Under the pieces are notes generated by a model. The model worked only from the letters and a program-made list of their open reading frames with translations, did no database searches and had not been told where the DNA came from. Of a stretch of 64,000 bases of DNA, positions 52,102 through 61,480 are shown one piece after another (position 1 is the stretch's first letter; each line of letters begins with the position of its first letter). The stretch lies in assembly GCA_963848675.1 (NCBI GenBank), contig CAWKEY010000015.1:24102-88101 (forward strand), given 5' to 3'. The translations under genes were made by a program, and so were the position numbers. Origin of the DNA: CAWKEY01 sp963848675 (GTDB taxonomy: Bacteria; Pseudomonadota; Gammaproteobacteria; Methylococcales; Methylomonadaceae).

Positions 52102-52854
52102 GTGGATGTAGCGTCCTTACTGGGTTTTGTACTGGGTGTAGGTATCATTTTTGCCGCTATTTTTACGGGCGGGGATGTGATGATGTTTCTTGATGTGCCG
52201 TCTGTGCTGATTGTTTTTGGCGGAACTTTTGGTACCTCGTTAATGCGCATACCCTTGACTGATTTTTTGCGCTCTTTTGCCGTTGTTGGTAAGGCCTTTT
52301 TTAACAAAAAAGAAGATCCGCTGCTGTTAATTGAAGATGCCGTGCGTCTTTCCGATGTGGCAAGAAAAAATGGTTTACTGGCGCTCGAAAACGAAGAGGT
52401 TGCCAATCCCTTTATGAAAAAAGGTATCAGCCTGTGCGTCGATGGGCATGATCCCGCCTTTGTAAAAAAAATGCTCTCTCAGGAAATCAATCAAATGATT
52501 TCCCGAAATGAAGTCGGGCAAAATATGTGGAAAGGTGTTGCAGATCTGGCGCCAGCCATGGGCATGATCGGTACCTTGATTGGTTTGGTGCAGATGCTGG
52601 CCAATATGTCGGATCCAGCCAGTATCGGGCCGGCTATGGCGGTGGCGTTGTTGACGACATTGTATGGTGCCATGGTTGCCAATTGTTTTGCACTGCCGGT
52701 GGTTGATAAGTTGTCATCGGTATTATTGTATGAAAGAACCAATAAAGAACTCATTCTCGAGACCATCAGCGGCATTCAGGAAGGCATGAATCCAAAAATT
52801 CTGGAAGCGCTGCTGAATTCTTATATCTCCGACAAAAAACGGAAAGCGGCGTAG
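52102..52854 (+). CDS. pomA: Flagellar stator protein PomA/MotA
   Basis: A 250 aa inner-membrane stator subunit with four helices. LLGFVLGVGIIFAAIFTGGD and VPSVLIVFGGTFGTSLMR are the first two; the cytoplasmic loop has ARKNGLLALENEEVANPFM; DLAPAMGMIGTLIGLVQML and GPAMAVALLTTLYGAMVANC are the channel helices. The sequence resembles sodium-driven PomA more than E. coli MotA. The GTG start has a good GAGGTGA site. It is followed after seven bases by its partner gene. Role in torque generation is well known; ion type is inferred. Confidence 0.92.
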   Translation: MDVASLLGFVLGVGIIFAAIFTGGDVMMFLDVPSVLIVFGGTFGTSLMRIPLTDFLRSFAVVGKAFFNKKEDPLLLIEDAVRLSDVARKNGLLALENEEVANPFMKKGISLCVDGHDPAFVKKMLSQEINQMISRNEVGQNMWKGVADLAPAMGMIGTLIGLVQMLANMSDPASIGPAMAVALLTTLYGAMVANCFALPVVDKLSSVLLYERTNKELILETISGIQEGMNPKILEALLNSYISDKKRKAA

Positions 52855-52861
52855 GTGAAAA

Positions 52862-53692
52862 ATGGCTGACGAATGTCCAAAATGTCCTCCGGTAGGGGCG
52901 CCGGCTTGGCTGGCGACTTTTGCCGACATGATGTCTTTATTGATGTGTTTTTTTGTTTTGCTATTGTCATCGGCCACTCAGGATGCCAGAAAATTTAAGC
53001 AAGTAGCCGGATCGATGAGAGAGGCATTTGGAGTTCAGCGCGAGGTTTTCGCGCCGGATCAGCCCCTGGGTACCAGTGTGATTGCTGAGAATTTTTCACC
53101 CGGGAAGCCTCATCCTACGGCACTGGATGAAGTCAGGCAGTCCACGATGCAGGAATCTCAAACCCTGGATGTTGATATAGAGGTCATCAAGCAACAAGTG
53201 ATGGAAGCTGCACTCGCGGAAGTTGAAGCCGAGGCGAAGAAGATAGAAGAGTCACTTAAATCCGAAATCAGGCAGGGATTGGTCACCGTAGAAACCCAGG
53301 GCTTGCAAATTATCATGAGGATTGAGGAGAAGGGTTCTTTTCCTTCAGGTAGTGCCGAACTTAAGCCCGGATTTGAAGTAGTGATGGATAAAATTACCGC
53401 CTCGGTTAAAGAAGCTAAAGGCAAAGTCAGGATTGCCGGTCATACCGATGATATTCCCATCAGTACCAGTTTTTACCGATCGAATTGGGAGTTGTCTTCC
53501 TCGCGAGCGGTCACTGTTGCTCATTATATGTTACGTAACAAGGGTGTTGAATCAGGGCGGATTGCAATAGAAGGCTATGCCGACACCAAGCCACTGGTGC
53601 CCAATAATTCCGTTCAAAACCGGGCAAAAAACCGGAGAGTTGAAATTATTCTGGTTCAGGATGATCCGACTCTGGCGTTGGATCATAACTAA
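52862..53692 (+). CDS. pomB: Flagellar stator protein PomB/MotB
   Basis: A 276 aa partner of PomA. After a short N-terminus, PAWLATFADMMSLLMCFFVL is the membrane helix with the ion-carrying aspartate D22. A long charged linker (about 60-150) follows. The C-terminal OmpA-like domain (about 155-265) has RIAGHTDDIPISTSFYRSNW and GYADTKPLVPNNSVQNRAKN, binding peptidoglycan to anchor the stator. Pairing with pomA in one operon is standard. Confidence 0.92.
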   Translation: MADECPKCPPVGAPAWLATFADMMSLLMCFFVLLLSSATQDARKFKQVAGSMREAFGVQREVFAPDQPLGTSVIAENFSPGKPHPTALDEVRQSTMQESQTLDVDIEVIKQQVMEAALAEVEAEAKKIEESLKSEIRQGLVTVETQGLQIIMRIEEKGSFPSGSAELKPGFEVVMDKITASVKEAKGKVRIAGHTDDIPISTSFYRSNWELSSSRAVTVAHYMLRNKGVESGRIAIEGYADTKPLVPNNSVQNRAKNRRVEIILVQDDPTLALDHN

Positions 53693-53752
53693 GTAATAAG
53701 GCCGATTTTTTATCAATGCAGGCAAATAAGAAAATCTTTGAGGATGGACATT

Positions 53753-54361
53753 GTGGACGAGAGCAATATACCGAAAGTTGAAGAAAGACGCCGGTTTTTT
53801 CGGATTGATGATGAAGTCAATCTGGTGTATAAAAAAATAGATGAAAAAAGTGCCACTGAGCCCAGTTATACTAGTGACCACATTCTGGGTAACTGCTCAT
53901 TGTCAGCGGCGATTGAGATGGTGTCGCAGGAATCGACATTATTGTTAAACCGGCTGGAACGGAGCCAGCCTGAGGTGGCGGATTATTTGCGTTTGCTGGA
54001 CAATAAAATTGATTTGCTGGCTCAGGCCATCATGATGCAGAGTAATCAATTTACCGAGCAAACTACCCGCAATGCTAATCTCAGCGCAGCGGGTCTGGCG
54101 TTTGAAAGTGAAGAAGTGTTGGAACCGGGTGAATATCTTGAAATTAAGATGACGCTGTTATCCTGCATGGCGGTCATTGTCACTTACGGCAAGGTTGTTT
54201 ATTGCAAACAAAACCCGGCGAACGACAGTCAGTTTCCTTATGTTGCCGGTGTTGATTATATTAATATGAAAGATCAGGATCGCGAATTGCTGATAAAGCA
54301 TATCGTCAAAAGACAATTGCAGCAGATTAGAGATAAAAAAGAGCTGCACAATCCCCAATAA
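53753..54361 (+). CDS. PilZ-domain c-di-GMP receptor
   Basis: A 202 aa protein with the PilZ features in unusual order along the chain: RRRFFRI at the N-terminus (RxxxR motif) and NLSAAGLAFESEEVLEPGEY (DxSxxG-type motif) about 105 residues later, with a helical insert between. It probably binds cyclic di-GMP and tunes the adjacent flagellar stator, as YcgR-like proteins do. The start is chosen at the GTG at 53753 because GAGG lies nine bases upstream; an ATG at 53744 and a TTG at 53738 are in frame. It follows pomB by about 60 bases. Confidence 0.8.
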   Translation: MDESNIPKVEERRRFFRIDDEVNLVYKKIDEKSATEPSYTSDHILGNCSLSAAIEMVSQESTLLLNRLERSQPEVADYLRLLDNKIDLLAQAIMMQSNQFTEQTTRNANLSAAGLAFESEEVLEPGEYLEIKMTLLSCMAVIVTYGKVVYCKQNPANDSQFPYVAGVDYINMKDQDRELLIKHIVKRQLQQIRDKKELHNPQ

Positions 54362-54397
54362 AGCCTGAGCAGGGATTAGGGCTTGCTATTATGGACA

Positions 54398-55399
54398 ATG
54401 ATGGTGCTCATTTCTGATAAACAAAAAAAAATCCTCACTATTCTGGCAGATGGTGAATTCCATTCCGGCACTGAATTGTCCTATGCGCTGGGCATCACCC
54501 GCAGCGCAGTATGGAAGCAGTTAAAAGGGTTGGCCGAGCTGGATTTAAAACACTCCGCAGTGAGCGGCAAGGGTTATCGGCTCGATAGAGCACTGGAGTT
54601 GCTGGAGCAGGACAAAATCCAGCGGGCTCTTAATGATCAGAGTCTCCCGCTTATTTCCGCACTGGAACTGCATCAGCACATTCCTTCCACCAACAGCTAT
54701 TTATTGGAACAATCACACAATAATGCCGCATCCGGTGCGGTGTGTTTCGCGGAATATCAAACTGCCGGCAAGGGCAGGCGTGGCCGTCAGTGGATTTCGC
54801 CTTACGGTAATAATATTTATCTGTCGATACTGTGGCGTTTTCAGCAAGGTCCCGCGGCTATTTCAGGCTTAAGCCTGGCGGTCGGCGTGGCGGTGATCAG
54901 GGCGTTAAAACAACATCGTATTGCTGACGTCGGTTTGAAATGGCCCAATGACATTTATAGTCAGGGCAAAAAACTGGGTGGTATTTTGGTTGAAGTGACC
55001 GGCGAAACTGATGGCCCCTGCGCGGCCGTTATTGGTTTGGGTTTAAATTTATTTTTATCTGAGGCCGAAGCCGAAGGCATTACACAGGCTTGGACCGATG
55101 TCAGCAAAATGCCCAGTTCACCCCTGGTATCAAGAAATGAACTAGCCGGCGCGCTGCTAAATCACCTGCTGCCCGTGATTGCGGGATTTGAAGGCGACGG
55201 CATTGGGATTTATCTCGATGAATGGCGGGATTACGATTGCTTGAAGGATCAAGCGGCGACGCTGTATATCGGCCAGCAAAAGTTTGACGGTATTGTTGCC
55301 GGTATCGATCATAACGGCTTGTTATTGATTAAGCGGCCTGACGGCAATGTTCAGGCGTTTGCCTCCGGTGAAGTCACTTTTAATAGCATGTCGCCATGA
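54398..55399 (+). CDS. birA: Biotin ligase/biotin operon repressor BirA
   Basis: A 333 aa bifunctional protein: an N-terminal winged helix (SGTELSYALGITRSAVWKQL) and a biotin-protein ligase domain. PSTNSYLLEQ, AEYQTAGKGRRGRQWISPYG and GLKWPNDIYSQGKKLGGILV are the ligase signatures, with the biotinoyl-AMP-binding GKGRRGR loop. It attaches biotin to acetyl-CoA carboxylase and similar carriers and can repress biotin genes. The first ATG in a good context is at 54398. It overlaps coaX by four bases (ATGA). Confidence 0.93.
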   Translation: MMVLISDKQKKILTILADGEFHSGTELSYALGITRSAVWKQLKGLAELDLKHSAVSGKGYRLDRALELLEQDKIQRALNDQSLPLISALELHQHIPSTNSYLLEQSHNNAASGAVCFAEYQTAGKGRRGRQWISPYGNNIYLSILWRFQQGPAAISGLSLAVGVAVIRALKQHRIADVGLKWPNDIYSQGKKLGGILVEVTGETDGPCAAVIGLGLNLFLSEAEAEGITQAWTDVSKMPSSPLVSRNELAGALLNHLLPVIAGFEGDGIGIYLDEWRDYDCLKDQAATLYIGQQKFDGIVAGIDHNGLLLIKRPDGNVQAFASGEVTFNSMSP

Positions 55400-56121
55400 A
55401 TTTGCTGGTTGACATCGGCAATACCCGTTTAAAGTGGGCCATGATTTCAGAGGGCGCTCTCATGCCCGGGGTGCCGCTGCTTCATCAACAGTTTAAGCGT
55501 CAGCACTTGCTGGCGGCCTGGAAAGGTATTGGCCCGCCTCAGCGCATGGCCATTTCCTGTGTCAGCGCAAAGCCCTTATTGATGCAAGTTTGCTCGGTGG
55601 CTCAGGAACTTTGGCCAGGCATTGATATTGTTCAAGCGAGCTCGCAAGCCAACGCATGCGGGGTTTATAACGCCTACCCGCAACCCGAAAAGCTGGGGGT
55701 TGACCGCTGGTTAGTTTTGCTTGCAGCGCACCGGCTTTATCCCAGGGCGGTTTGTGTCGTCGATTGCGGCACGGCCATTACCGTCGATGTAATGGATGCA
55801 GACGGTCAACATCGGGGGGGTATGATTTGCCCTGGTTTGGAACTGATGAAAAAATCGCTGCACCATGCCACGGAAAATCTCCAGTTCAGTGAGACAAGTT
55901 ATAACCCAGGCTTAGCCAATTTTACCGAAGCCGCCATTTATAGTGGTACTTTAAGCGCAGCAATCGGCTTGATCGAGCAGGTTTATGCAAAACAGCACGA
56001 GCATACGCAATTGATTTTAACCGGTGGCGATGCCGAACTGATCGCCAGGCATCTGGCCTTCAAGGCGCATATTGATGCCGATTTGGTGCTGCGTGGATTG
56101 GCCATGGTATTGACAGGGTAG
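55396..56121 (+). CDS. coaX: Type III pantothenate kinase
   Basis: First enzyme of coenzyme A synthesis, phosphorylating pantothenate; this ATP-dependent type is unrelated to CoaA. 241 aa. LLVDIGNTRLKWAMI (DxGNT phosphate loop), GVDRWLVLLAAHRLYP, VVDCGTAITVDVMD and the GGMICPGLELMKKSL segment are diagnostic. It overlaps birA upstream and is followed after three bases by a SPOR-type gene; this birA-coaX-SPOR order occurs in many beta- and gammaproteobacteria. Confidence 0.94.
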   Translation: MNLLVDIGNTRLKWAMISEGALMPGVPLLHQQFKRQHLLAAWKGIGPPQRMAISCVSAKPLLMQVCSVAQELWPGIDIVQASSQANACGVYNAYPQPEKLGVDRWLVLLAAHRLYPRAVCVVDCGTAITVDVMDADGQHRGGMICPGLELMKKSLHHATENLQFSETSYNPGLANFTEAAIYSGTLSAAIGLIEQVYAKQHEHTQLILTGGDAELIARHLAFKAHIDADLVLRGLAMVLTG

Positions 56122-56124
56122 CGC

Positions 56125-57114
56125 ATGAAAATTGTTTTTTTTATCGTGGCATTGGCTAATGTAGGCCTGTTTATGTGGGAATACAAAACGGGGGCTTTTG
56201 AGCGGATTATCAAAACAGAGCAGGGGGCTGATCTAAACCAGGAAAAAATTTATCTGGTGAGTGAGTTGCATGGCTTATCTGGCTCGAGAAGCGCCAAGAA
56301 TGCAAGCAGCGTCTCAGGGACGGACGCCGCGAAGCAGGTAGCCACATTGTCTTCGGTTTTAAACAGGCAGTATACAATGGACAGCATTATCCCCGGCCGG
56401 TTGATGTTTTCCGAAGTTTTGCCTGAGCCCGGTTTAACTGATCAAGTGACTGAAAATGCACTGCCCGAGCAAAGCCAAGCAGAATCCGCCATGGCAGCCT
56501 TACCACAGTCTGAGCGGGGAAAAATACAAGAGCCCATAACCAATACGGCTGACGAGGCAGTTTCTGAAACAGCCAGGACTGACGTAAGCCAACAGCCCGC
56601 AAAGCTCGATGGCGTTGAAAAAATTGACAGCAACAAAACCGAAAAGCCGGTTATTTGTTATGAGGCAGGACCGTTTTCCAGTAAGAGTGCTTATCAAAGC
56701 TGGGTCAAGCGGTTAAACGTCGACAAAGCGGCAATTCAGCCGCTTAGTCGAGATGAGGAGGTCATTAGTGCTTACCAGGTCTATTATCCTGCGGCGGAAA
56801 CATTGGCTGAATCCGAAGCTAATGTGCAGATGTTCAAGGAGAAGGGCATAACCGATCTTTTTCTGGTGAGAACGAGCCAGGAGCAAGGGCAAATTTCGCT
56901 AGGCGTGTTTACTAAGCAATCGCAGGCTTTATTGATGCAGAGTCAGATGCTGGCTAAAGGCATCAATACACTGATTAAGCCAAAGTCCAAAACCAAATTG
57001 CAGTATTATGCCCTGATTGCTGATTCCGGCGAGGTCATGACACGCTTAAACACGTTGGAAAAAAACGATCTCGATATGACCGTGAAAAAACTTAACAAGT
57101 GCTTGGACGACTAA
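56125..57114 (+). CDS. SPOR-like single-pass membrane protein
   Basis: A 329 aa protein with one N-terminal membrane helix (KIVFFIVALANVGLFMWEY), a low-complexity Glu/Ser/Ala-rich middle, and a C-terminal region with two SPOR-like units: CYEAGPFSSKSAYQSWVKRL and DLFLVRTSQEQGQISLGVFT, which resemble the repeats that bind denuded peptidoglycan. Located after birA-coaX. A role at the septum or cell wall is plausible; no catalytic motif is present. Confidence 0.7.
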   Translation: MKIVFFIVALANVGLFMWEYKTGAFERIIKTEQGADLNQEKIYLVSELHGLSGSRSAKNASSVSGTDAAKQVATLSSVLNRQYTMDSIIPGRLMFSEVLPEPGLTDQVTENALPEQSQAESAMAALPQSERGKIQEPITNTADEAVSETARTDVSQQPAKLDGVEKIDSNKTEKPVICYEAGPFSSKSAYQSWVKRLNVDKAAIQPLSRDEEVISAYQVYYPAAETLAESEANVQMFKEKGITDLFLVRTSQEQGQISLGVFTKQSQALLMQSQMLAKGINTLIKPKSKTKLQYYALIADSGEVMTRLNTLEKNDLDMTVKKLNKCLDD

Positions 57115-57227
57115 AGTCGAGCTGTTGAATATGCGCAATATGTATCCATACATAAATTCATCATGCTCTTAAGTATTGAGGCTGCAGTAGATATTAATGC
57201 GTGTTATAGATTCTTGCTTGCAGCTGC

Positions 57228-58214
57228 TCAATTAGGTAAAAGCCAGAGTTTTTTTGCAGAGTAATGCCGGCAAATATAAAGAAAGAACTGTACACCGAAA
57301 ATAAGATTGGCCATCAGCAGATGTATCGGCTGAGCAATCGGCGGTACACCTAGTCTGTCGAGGCTAACACCCGCCAGTATGGCAATGACGACCAGCGCGG
57401 CAAGGCAGTAACCGGCACGAACAAATAGGCTGTTTTTATCTACCGATTGGACAATTTTCCAGACCAGCCACAGATTGGTGAGCAGAATAACCGATGAGAA
57501 CGACCGGTGTACGTAAAAGATGATGGGGAAACCATCGCGCCAGTACTGGCGGTCAATATAACTGTGTTCATGAGCGATAAAGTCGACTGTTTCTCTGACT
57601 TGTGTACCCATGGCGACTTGCAGCAATGTCATGATCATGGCAGCAATCAAGACGGTATCAAATTTATCCGGCAGCCGCCGGGTATCCATTTGGCTCAGGG
57701 CGTCGCGCTGAGAACGGGCAATGGTATAAATCAGTAATGCTACTATAAATAAGGCCAGCAGCATGTGCAGCGTGATCATATAGGGCTTGAGATTGCTGGC
57801 GACCAGGGCCGAGCCCAGCCAGCCCTGAAAACCCACCAGAAAAAAAACACTCAAGGCCAGATAAAAGATGGTTTTGTCGGTTTTGAGAAAGATACGTGAC
57901 GACCACGCCGTTAAAAAGATTAAAAAGCCAATGCTGACCCCAATCAGGCGATTGGTATATTCAGTCCAGGTTTTAACCGGATTAAATTGGGTGTTCTCAT
58001 AGCCGCGTTCGGCATAAATCTCATGATAATTTGCCGGCAATTGCGATTCATCGGTGGGCGGAATCCATTGACCGAAACAGGTTGGCCAGTCCGGGCAGCC
58101 CATCCCGGCGCCGGAGGCTCTGACAATGCCGCCAGCCAGAATGACAAAATAAACGGCGAAAATGGTTAATGTGCCGAGACGGCGAAAGCGTAGGACTTCT
58201 GGGCTGTTAATCAT
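57228..58214 (-). CDS. ctaA: Heme A synthase (CtaA/COX15)
   Basis: Converts heme O to heme A for cytochrome oxidase; inner membrane, 328 aa with about eight helices. GIVRASGAGMGCPDWPTCFG is the family's first-loop motif. Heme-binding histidines are in TLHMLLALF, YVHRSFSSV and QPIHLLMANL, and EYTNRLIGV includes the conserved arginine. GTQVRETVDFIAHEH lies in the second half. It is transcribed convergently to the SPOR gene. Its partner oxidase genes are not in the window. Confidence 0.92.
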   Translation of the reverse strand: MINSPEVLRFRRLGTLTIFAVYFVILAGGIVRASGAGMGCPDWPTCFGQWIPPTDESQLPANYHEIYAERGYENTQFNPVKTWTEYTNRLIGVSIGFLIFLTAWSSRIFLKTDKTIFYLALSVFFLVGFQGWLGSALVASNLKPYMITLHMLLALFIVALLIYTIARSQRDALSQMDTRRLPDKFDTVLIAAMIMTLLQVAMGTQVRETVDFIAHEHSYIDRQYWRDGFPIIFYVHRSFSSVILLTNLWLVWKIVQSVDKNSLFVRAGYCLAALVVIAILAGVSLDRLGVPPIAQPIHLLMANLIFGVQFFLYICRHYSAKKLWLLPN

Positions 58215-58234
58215 TGGGTTTGTGATAGGTCTAT

Positions 58235-59077
58235 TTAGAAAAACGTGCTGCGGGCTAATTCAATTTCATCAGAAACACCCTCAATTTCGAGCACTTCAGT
58301 GTCAGGTGCAAGGCCCAATTTGGCAAATGAAGCTACCAGGGAGCAATCGACCCGGCAGGCGGGATGGTCGGTTCCTGCGATGCTTTGTAAGAAAGCAACT
58401 TGCACGATGTCCACATAGTCAGCCCTGGCTCCTGAATCGTATTGGAAATTAATATATTCATAGGCAACAGGTTTGAGATTTTCGGGAAAATCCCAGACAT
58501 CCATAATGAGCTTGCCGACTGCCGGATGAGCTTTTTCCAGTAATTTCTCCATGCGCGTAGGGCTGTCTCTAAATTCAGGGATGTTCTCAGCCAGGGTTAG
58601 AATAGGCAGTTTGCCTATTTGATGGATAAGGCCGGCCAGCATGGCTTCATCAGCGTTCAGGTGCGGAGTGAAAGTGGTCAGTGCGCGGCTGATAGCGGAA
58701 ATATTGACGCTTTGTTCCCAGGTTTGTCTGAACAGGGTTTCCAGCAGTTTAGTTGAGGGATGAAACATCTGCTGCATGACCAGGCTGGTTACCAGGCTGC
58801 GCACGGTATTGTTGCCGAGCCTGGCAACTGCCATTTGTATATTGTTAATTTCTGTTGAGCCCCGGTAGAGGGGACTGTTTGCCACATGAATAAGCCGGGT
58901 AGATAAGGCGGCATCCGTTATGATCAAGGCGGATAATTCCTGAGCCGATGCATCGCCTTTGGCGACTGCGTTTCTTACCTTGATGGCGACATCGGGTAAG
59001 GTAGGCAAGATCAGGCGGTTGGCATCCAGTTCATTTTGAACATGATCAAGGAAGCCCTGAACGGAAGTGAATTGCAT
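58235..59077 (-). CDS. HDOD-domain signalling protein
   Basis: A 280 aa protein consisting mainly of an HDOD domain, a relative of HD phosphohydrolases that has lost the catalytic residues and works as a signal adaptor. LILPTLPDVAIKVRNAVAKG opens it; ALIITDAALSTRLIHVANSP and AVARLGNNTVRSLVTSLVMQ are typical helices, then AMLAGLIHQIGKLPIL. It lies 20 bases beyond the ctaA start on the same strand. Such proteins often act in cyclic-di-GMP or motility control; a similar one is at 60611. Confidence 0.85.
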   Translation of the reverse strand: MQFTSVQGFLDHVQNELDANRLILPTLPDVAIKVRNAVAKGDASAQELSALIITDAALSTRLIHVANSPLYRGSTEINNIQMAVARLGNNTVRSLVTSLVMQQMFHPSTKLLETLFRQTWEQSVNISAISRALTTFTPHLNADEAMLAGLIHQIGKLPILTLAENIPEFRDSPTRMEKLLEKAHPAVGKLIMDVWDFPENLKPVAYEYINFQYDSGARADYVDIVQVAFLQSIAGTDHPACRVDCSLVASFAKLGLAPDTEVLEIEGVSDEIELARSTFF

Positions 59078-59115
59078 TGTGGTGAAAACCCCGGTTTGAA
59101 ATATGCTGGAATCAA

Positions 59116-60105
59116 TTATAGCGTTAGTATGGTGATTTTGTCTTGAGGCGAGTTCTTTAGCTTTAGCTGATAAGCATGCGATTTCGAAACATGTAAAACG
59201 ATGAGCATTTTACAAGTCTGCTGGTGAGTTTGCGCCAGCAATACTTTGCCAACCTCCTGTTCCGTGCCTGCGTCCGCATGCTCATCGATAATGACGGCAT
59301 TGGCTTTGGGCGGAACTTGCGTGGTGCATTCGGCGAGAAACAGTTCCCTTTTGGTTTTGCCCAGGTAGTGGGTGCGCGCGACAATTTCCTGACCGGTATA
59401 GCAGCCTTTGGTAAAGCTGATGCCGCCCAATTTATCCAGATTAAGCATTTGCGGAATGAATTCTTCCGATGTGGCGGTAGTTAACCAGGGAATGCCTGTA
59501 AGAATATCCAGATAACGCCACTCGTCGGAAGCATCGGGCTGAAAATTCTGTTCACGAACTTTTTCTGACCAAAAGCCCATGGCTTGGTCTGGCGCTAAAA
59601 TATACAGATAGCGGTTTTCTGCCGGTGACAATTTGATACAGAGAGGGGCTTGCTGACTGCAAGCAAATAGCGGGGCAGGATCGGGGCTGGCGGCATGGTA
59701 CAGGCCTATTAAACAAAGCGTCTCCGAGCTGTCGTCGATACGGACATCCGCGCGCAAGACATACATTTGTAATTTTTTTTTGACCGTTTCCAATAATTCT
59801 TGAGGTAATATCATTAGAAACGCAACAGCTGTTTTTATCAGTAAAAAAGTGCTGATGGCGCGTCCCTTGGGGTTGCACATCGCGCCCAGAGTGCCTTGTG
59901 TTTCAGAAATATCATGAATATTACAGGTAATCTGGCCTTGTAATAATGCTGCCGCATCTTTGCCGGTAATGGTCAAAACAGCCAGGTCGGCAATTGGATA
60001 AATGTGCTTATCGTGCTCATGGGCAAGGGCGGAAAAGACGATTCGGTTATCCTCTTCAAACAAGGCATGTTCAGCGAGCAGAAAGTTTTTCCAGTTTGAA
60101 TTCAT
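59116..60105 (-). CDS. ygfZ: Folate-binding protein YgfZ
   Basis: A 329 aa tetrahydrofolate-binding protein of the glycine-cleavage T-like family, needed for iron-sulphur enzymes such as the tRNA thiomethyltransferase MiaB. The signature KGCYTGQEIVARTHYLG with the conserved cysteine is at about 231-247. ITGKDAAALLQGQITCNI is the N-terminal GcvT-like motif. It is divergent from ygfX, as in many gammaproteobacteria. Confidence 0.92.
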   Translation of the reverse strand: MNSNWKNFLLAEHALFEEDNRIVFSALAHEHDKHIYPIADLAVLTITGKDAAALLQGQITCNIHDISETQGTLGAMCNPKGRAISTFLLIKTAVAFLMILPQELLETVKKKLQMYVLRADVRIDDSSETLCLIGLYHAASPDPAPLFACSQQAPLCIKLSPAENRYLYILAPDQAMGFWSEKVREQNFQPDASDEWRYLDILTGIPWLTTATSEEFIPQMLNLDKLGGISFTKGCYTGQEIVARTHYLGKTKRELFLAECTTQVPPKANAVIIDEHADAGTEQEVGKVLLAQTHQQTCKMLIVLHVSKSHAYQLKLKNSPQDKITILTL

Positions 60106-60178
60106 GGAGCGGCGTTAATGTTAAGTGAACAACAGTATATAATTATATCGCTGTTCGCGTTCGCGTAATATTTCAGAC

Positions 60179-60601
60179 ATGTCAAAACAACTCGACCTAC
60201 CGCTGCTGCTTGAGCCTAAACCTTCGTTATACTTAAAACGCATGCTCGTGCTGGCACATGGGCTTGCATTACTAGCCTGTGCAATCAGCTACTTACCGAT
60301 AGGCTTCAAGGCAACTCTGGCGGCGGTTATTTGTTTGCATCTGTTTCTCGTTGTTAGGAATCTAAACAGCACGCAGCACACGATTAAACATAGCGAAGCT
60401 TTTGCTTGGCAAGTGTGGGGCGAGCATGGTTTTGAGCCGGTTGAAATTCTCTATTCCACCGTTATTACTACATTTGCAGTCTTCCTGCATATTAAACGGG
60501 AAAATGCAGATAAACAGACTATTCTTGTCTTGAGCGATACGCTACCGGAAGACGTTTATCGCCATTTGATTATTAGGCTGAGAACGACGGTCATCAAATA
60601 A
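60179..60601 (+). CDS. YgfX (CptA)-like membrane protein
   Basis: A small (140 aa) membrane protein with two adjacent hydrophobic helices (LVLAHGLALLACAISYLPIG and LAAVICLHLFLVV, about 22-58) and a soluble C-terminal part, the layout of YgfX. In E. coli ygfX is encoded with sdhE close to ygfZ and was described as a toxin that blocks cell division; the sdhE gene is not present beside this one. The divergent position to ygfZ supports the call despite modest similarity. Confidence 0.7.
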   Translation: MSKQLDLPLLLEPKPSLYLKRMLVLAHGLALLACAISYLPIGFKATLAAVICLHLFLVVRNLNSTQHTIKHSEAFAWQVWGEHGFEPVEILYSTVITTFAVFLHIKRENADKQTILVLSDTLPEDVYRHLIIRLRTTVIK

Positions 60602-60610
60602 GACAAAACC

Positions 60611-61480
60611 ATGGCAATAGAAGAGAAAGTCAACCTGCAAATTTTAAGGCTCAAAAATCTGCCCAGTCTTTCTGTTGCCAATGCAAAAATTATCGATGCT
60701 GTTAATGATCCCGATGTTTCGATTGATGAACTTGCAGCGTTGATTTCTGTTTCACCCTCCCTGGTGGCAAGATTATTGGGCTTGGCTAACTCGGCGTATT
60801 TTGGCCGTGCCGGGGAAGTGCAAGATATAAAAGTCGCTATTGTGCGCATATTGGGGCTGGATCTGGTCAAGAGTCTTGTTATCAGCGTCATCTTAAATCT
60901 GGAGCTGGATACCTGCAAATGCAGCCGCTTTGACAGCGAGCGGTTCTGGATGACGGCCTTGTGGACCGCTGTGCTGGGTCAGCAATTCAGTCAGATTATT
61001 CGTGACCGGACATTAGTCCCTGCTACTGTTTATACGAACGGCTTATTGTTAAATATTGGTTTGATCGTGGCGGTTTATCTGTGGCCGGAACAAACCAATC
61101 AGGTGTTGTTGAATGTAGAAAACAATGCCAGTTCGGTTTCCAAGGAAATGGTTGAGCTGATCGGGCAGGATCAATACGAGCTGGGTAGATTGTTGTTGGA
61201 GCATTGGCGTTTGCCGGGTATTTATCACACCACATTAAAAGAATTCAAAAATGCCGGCTACAGTGGTGACGAAAGAAAAATGCTGGATTTATTAAGGCTG
61301 TGTTTTAATATGGCCAAAAAAATTCTTTGTGATCAGCACGATGATTTAACGCCGATAATTCAACAGTTGCAAGCTTTCGGGCTTTCCGGACAACAGATTC
61401 AAACAGTCATTGATAACATGCTGAGCAAGAAAGAGGCTATCAACATGGCTGCACTGTCAATTAGCGGGGGAAGAGCGTGA
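60611..61480 (+). CDS. HDOD-domain signalling protein
   Basis: A 289 aa HDOD protein with NAKIIDAVNDPDVSIDELAA, VARLLGLANSAYFGRAG and AIVRILGLDLVKSLVISVIL; the order of helices matches the other HDOD protein at 58235. The HD catalytic pair is absent (LLNIGLIVAV replaces it), so it is a scaffold or adaptor. It overlaps the start of the GGDEF gene by four bases, so the pair probably forms a cyclic-di-GMP module. Confidence 0.85.
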   Translation: MAIEEKVNLQILRLKNLPSLSVANAKIIDAVNDPDVSIDELAALISVSPSLVARLLGLANSAYFGRAGEVQDIKVAIVRILGLDLVKSLVISVILNLELDTCKCSRFDSERFWMTALWTAVLGQQFSQIIRDRTLVPATVYTNGLLLNIGLIVAVYLWPEQTNQVLLNVENNASSVSKEMVELIGQDQYELGRLLLEHWRLPGIYHTTLKEFKNAGYSGDERKMLDLLRLCFNMAKKILCDQHDDLTPIIQQLQAFGLSGQQIQTVIDNMLSKKEAINMAALSISGGRA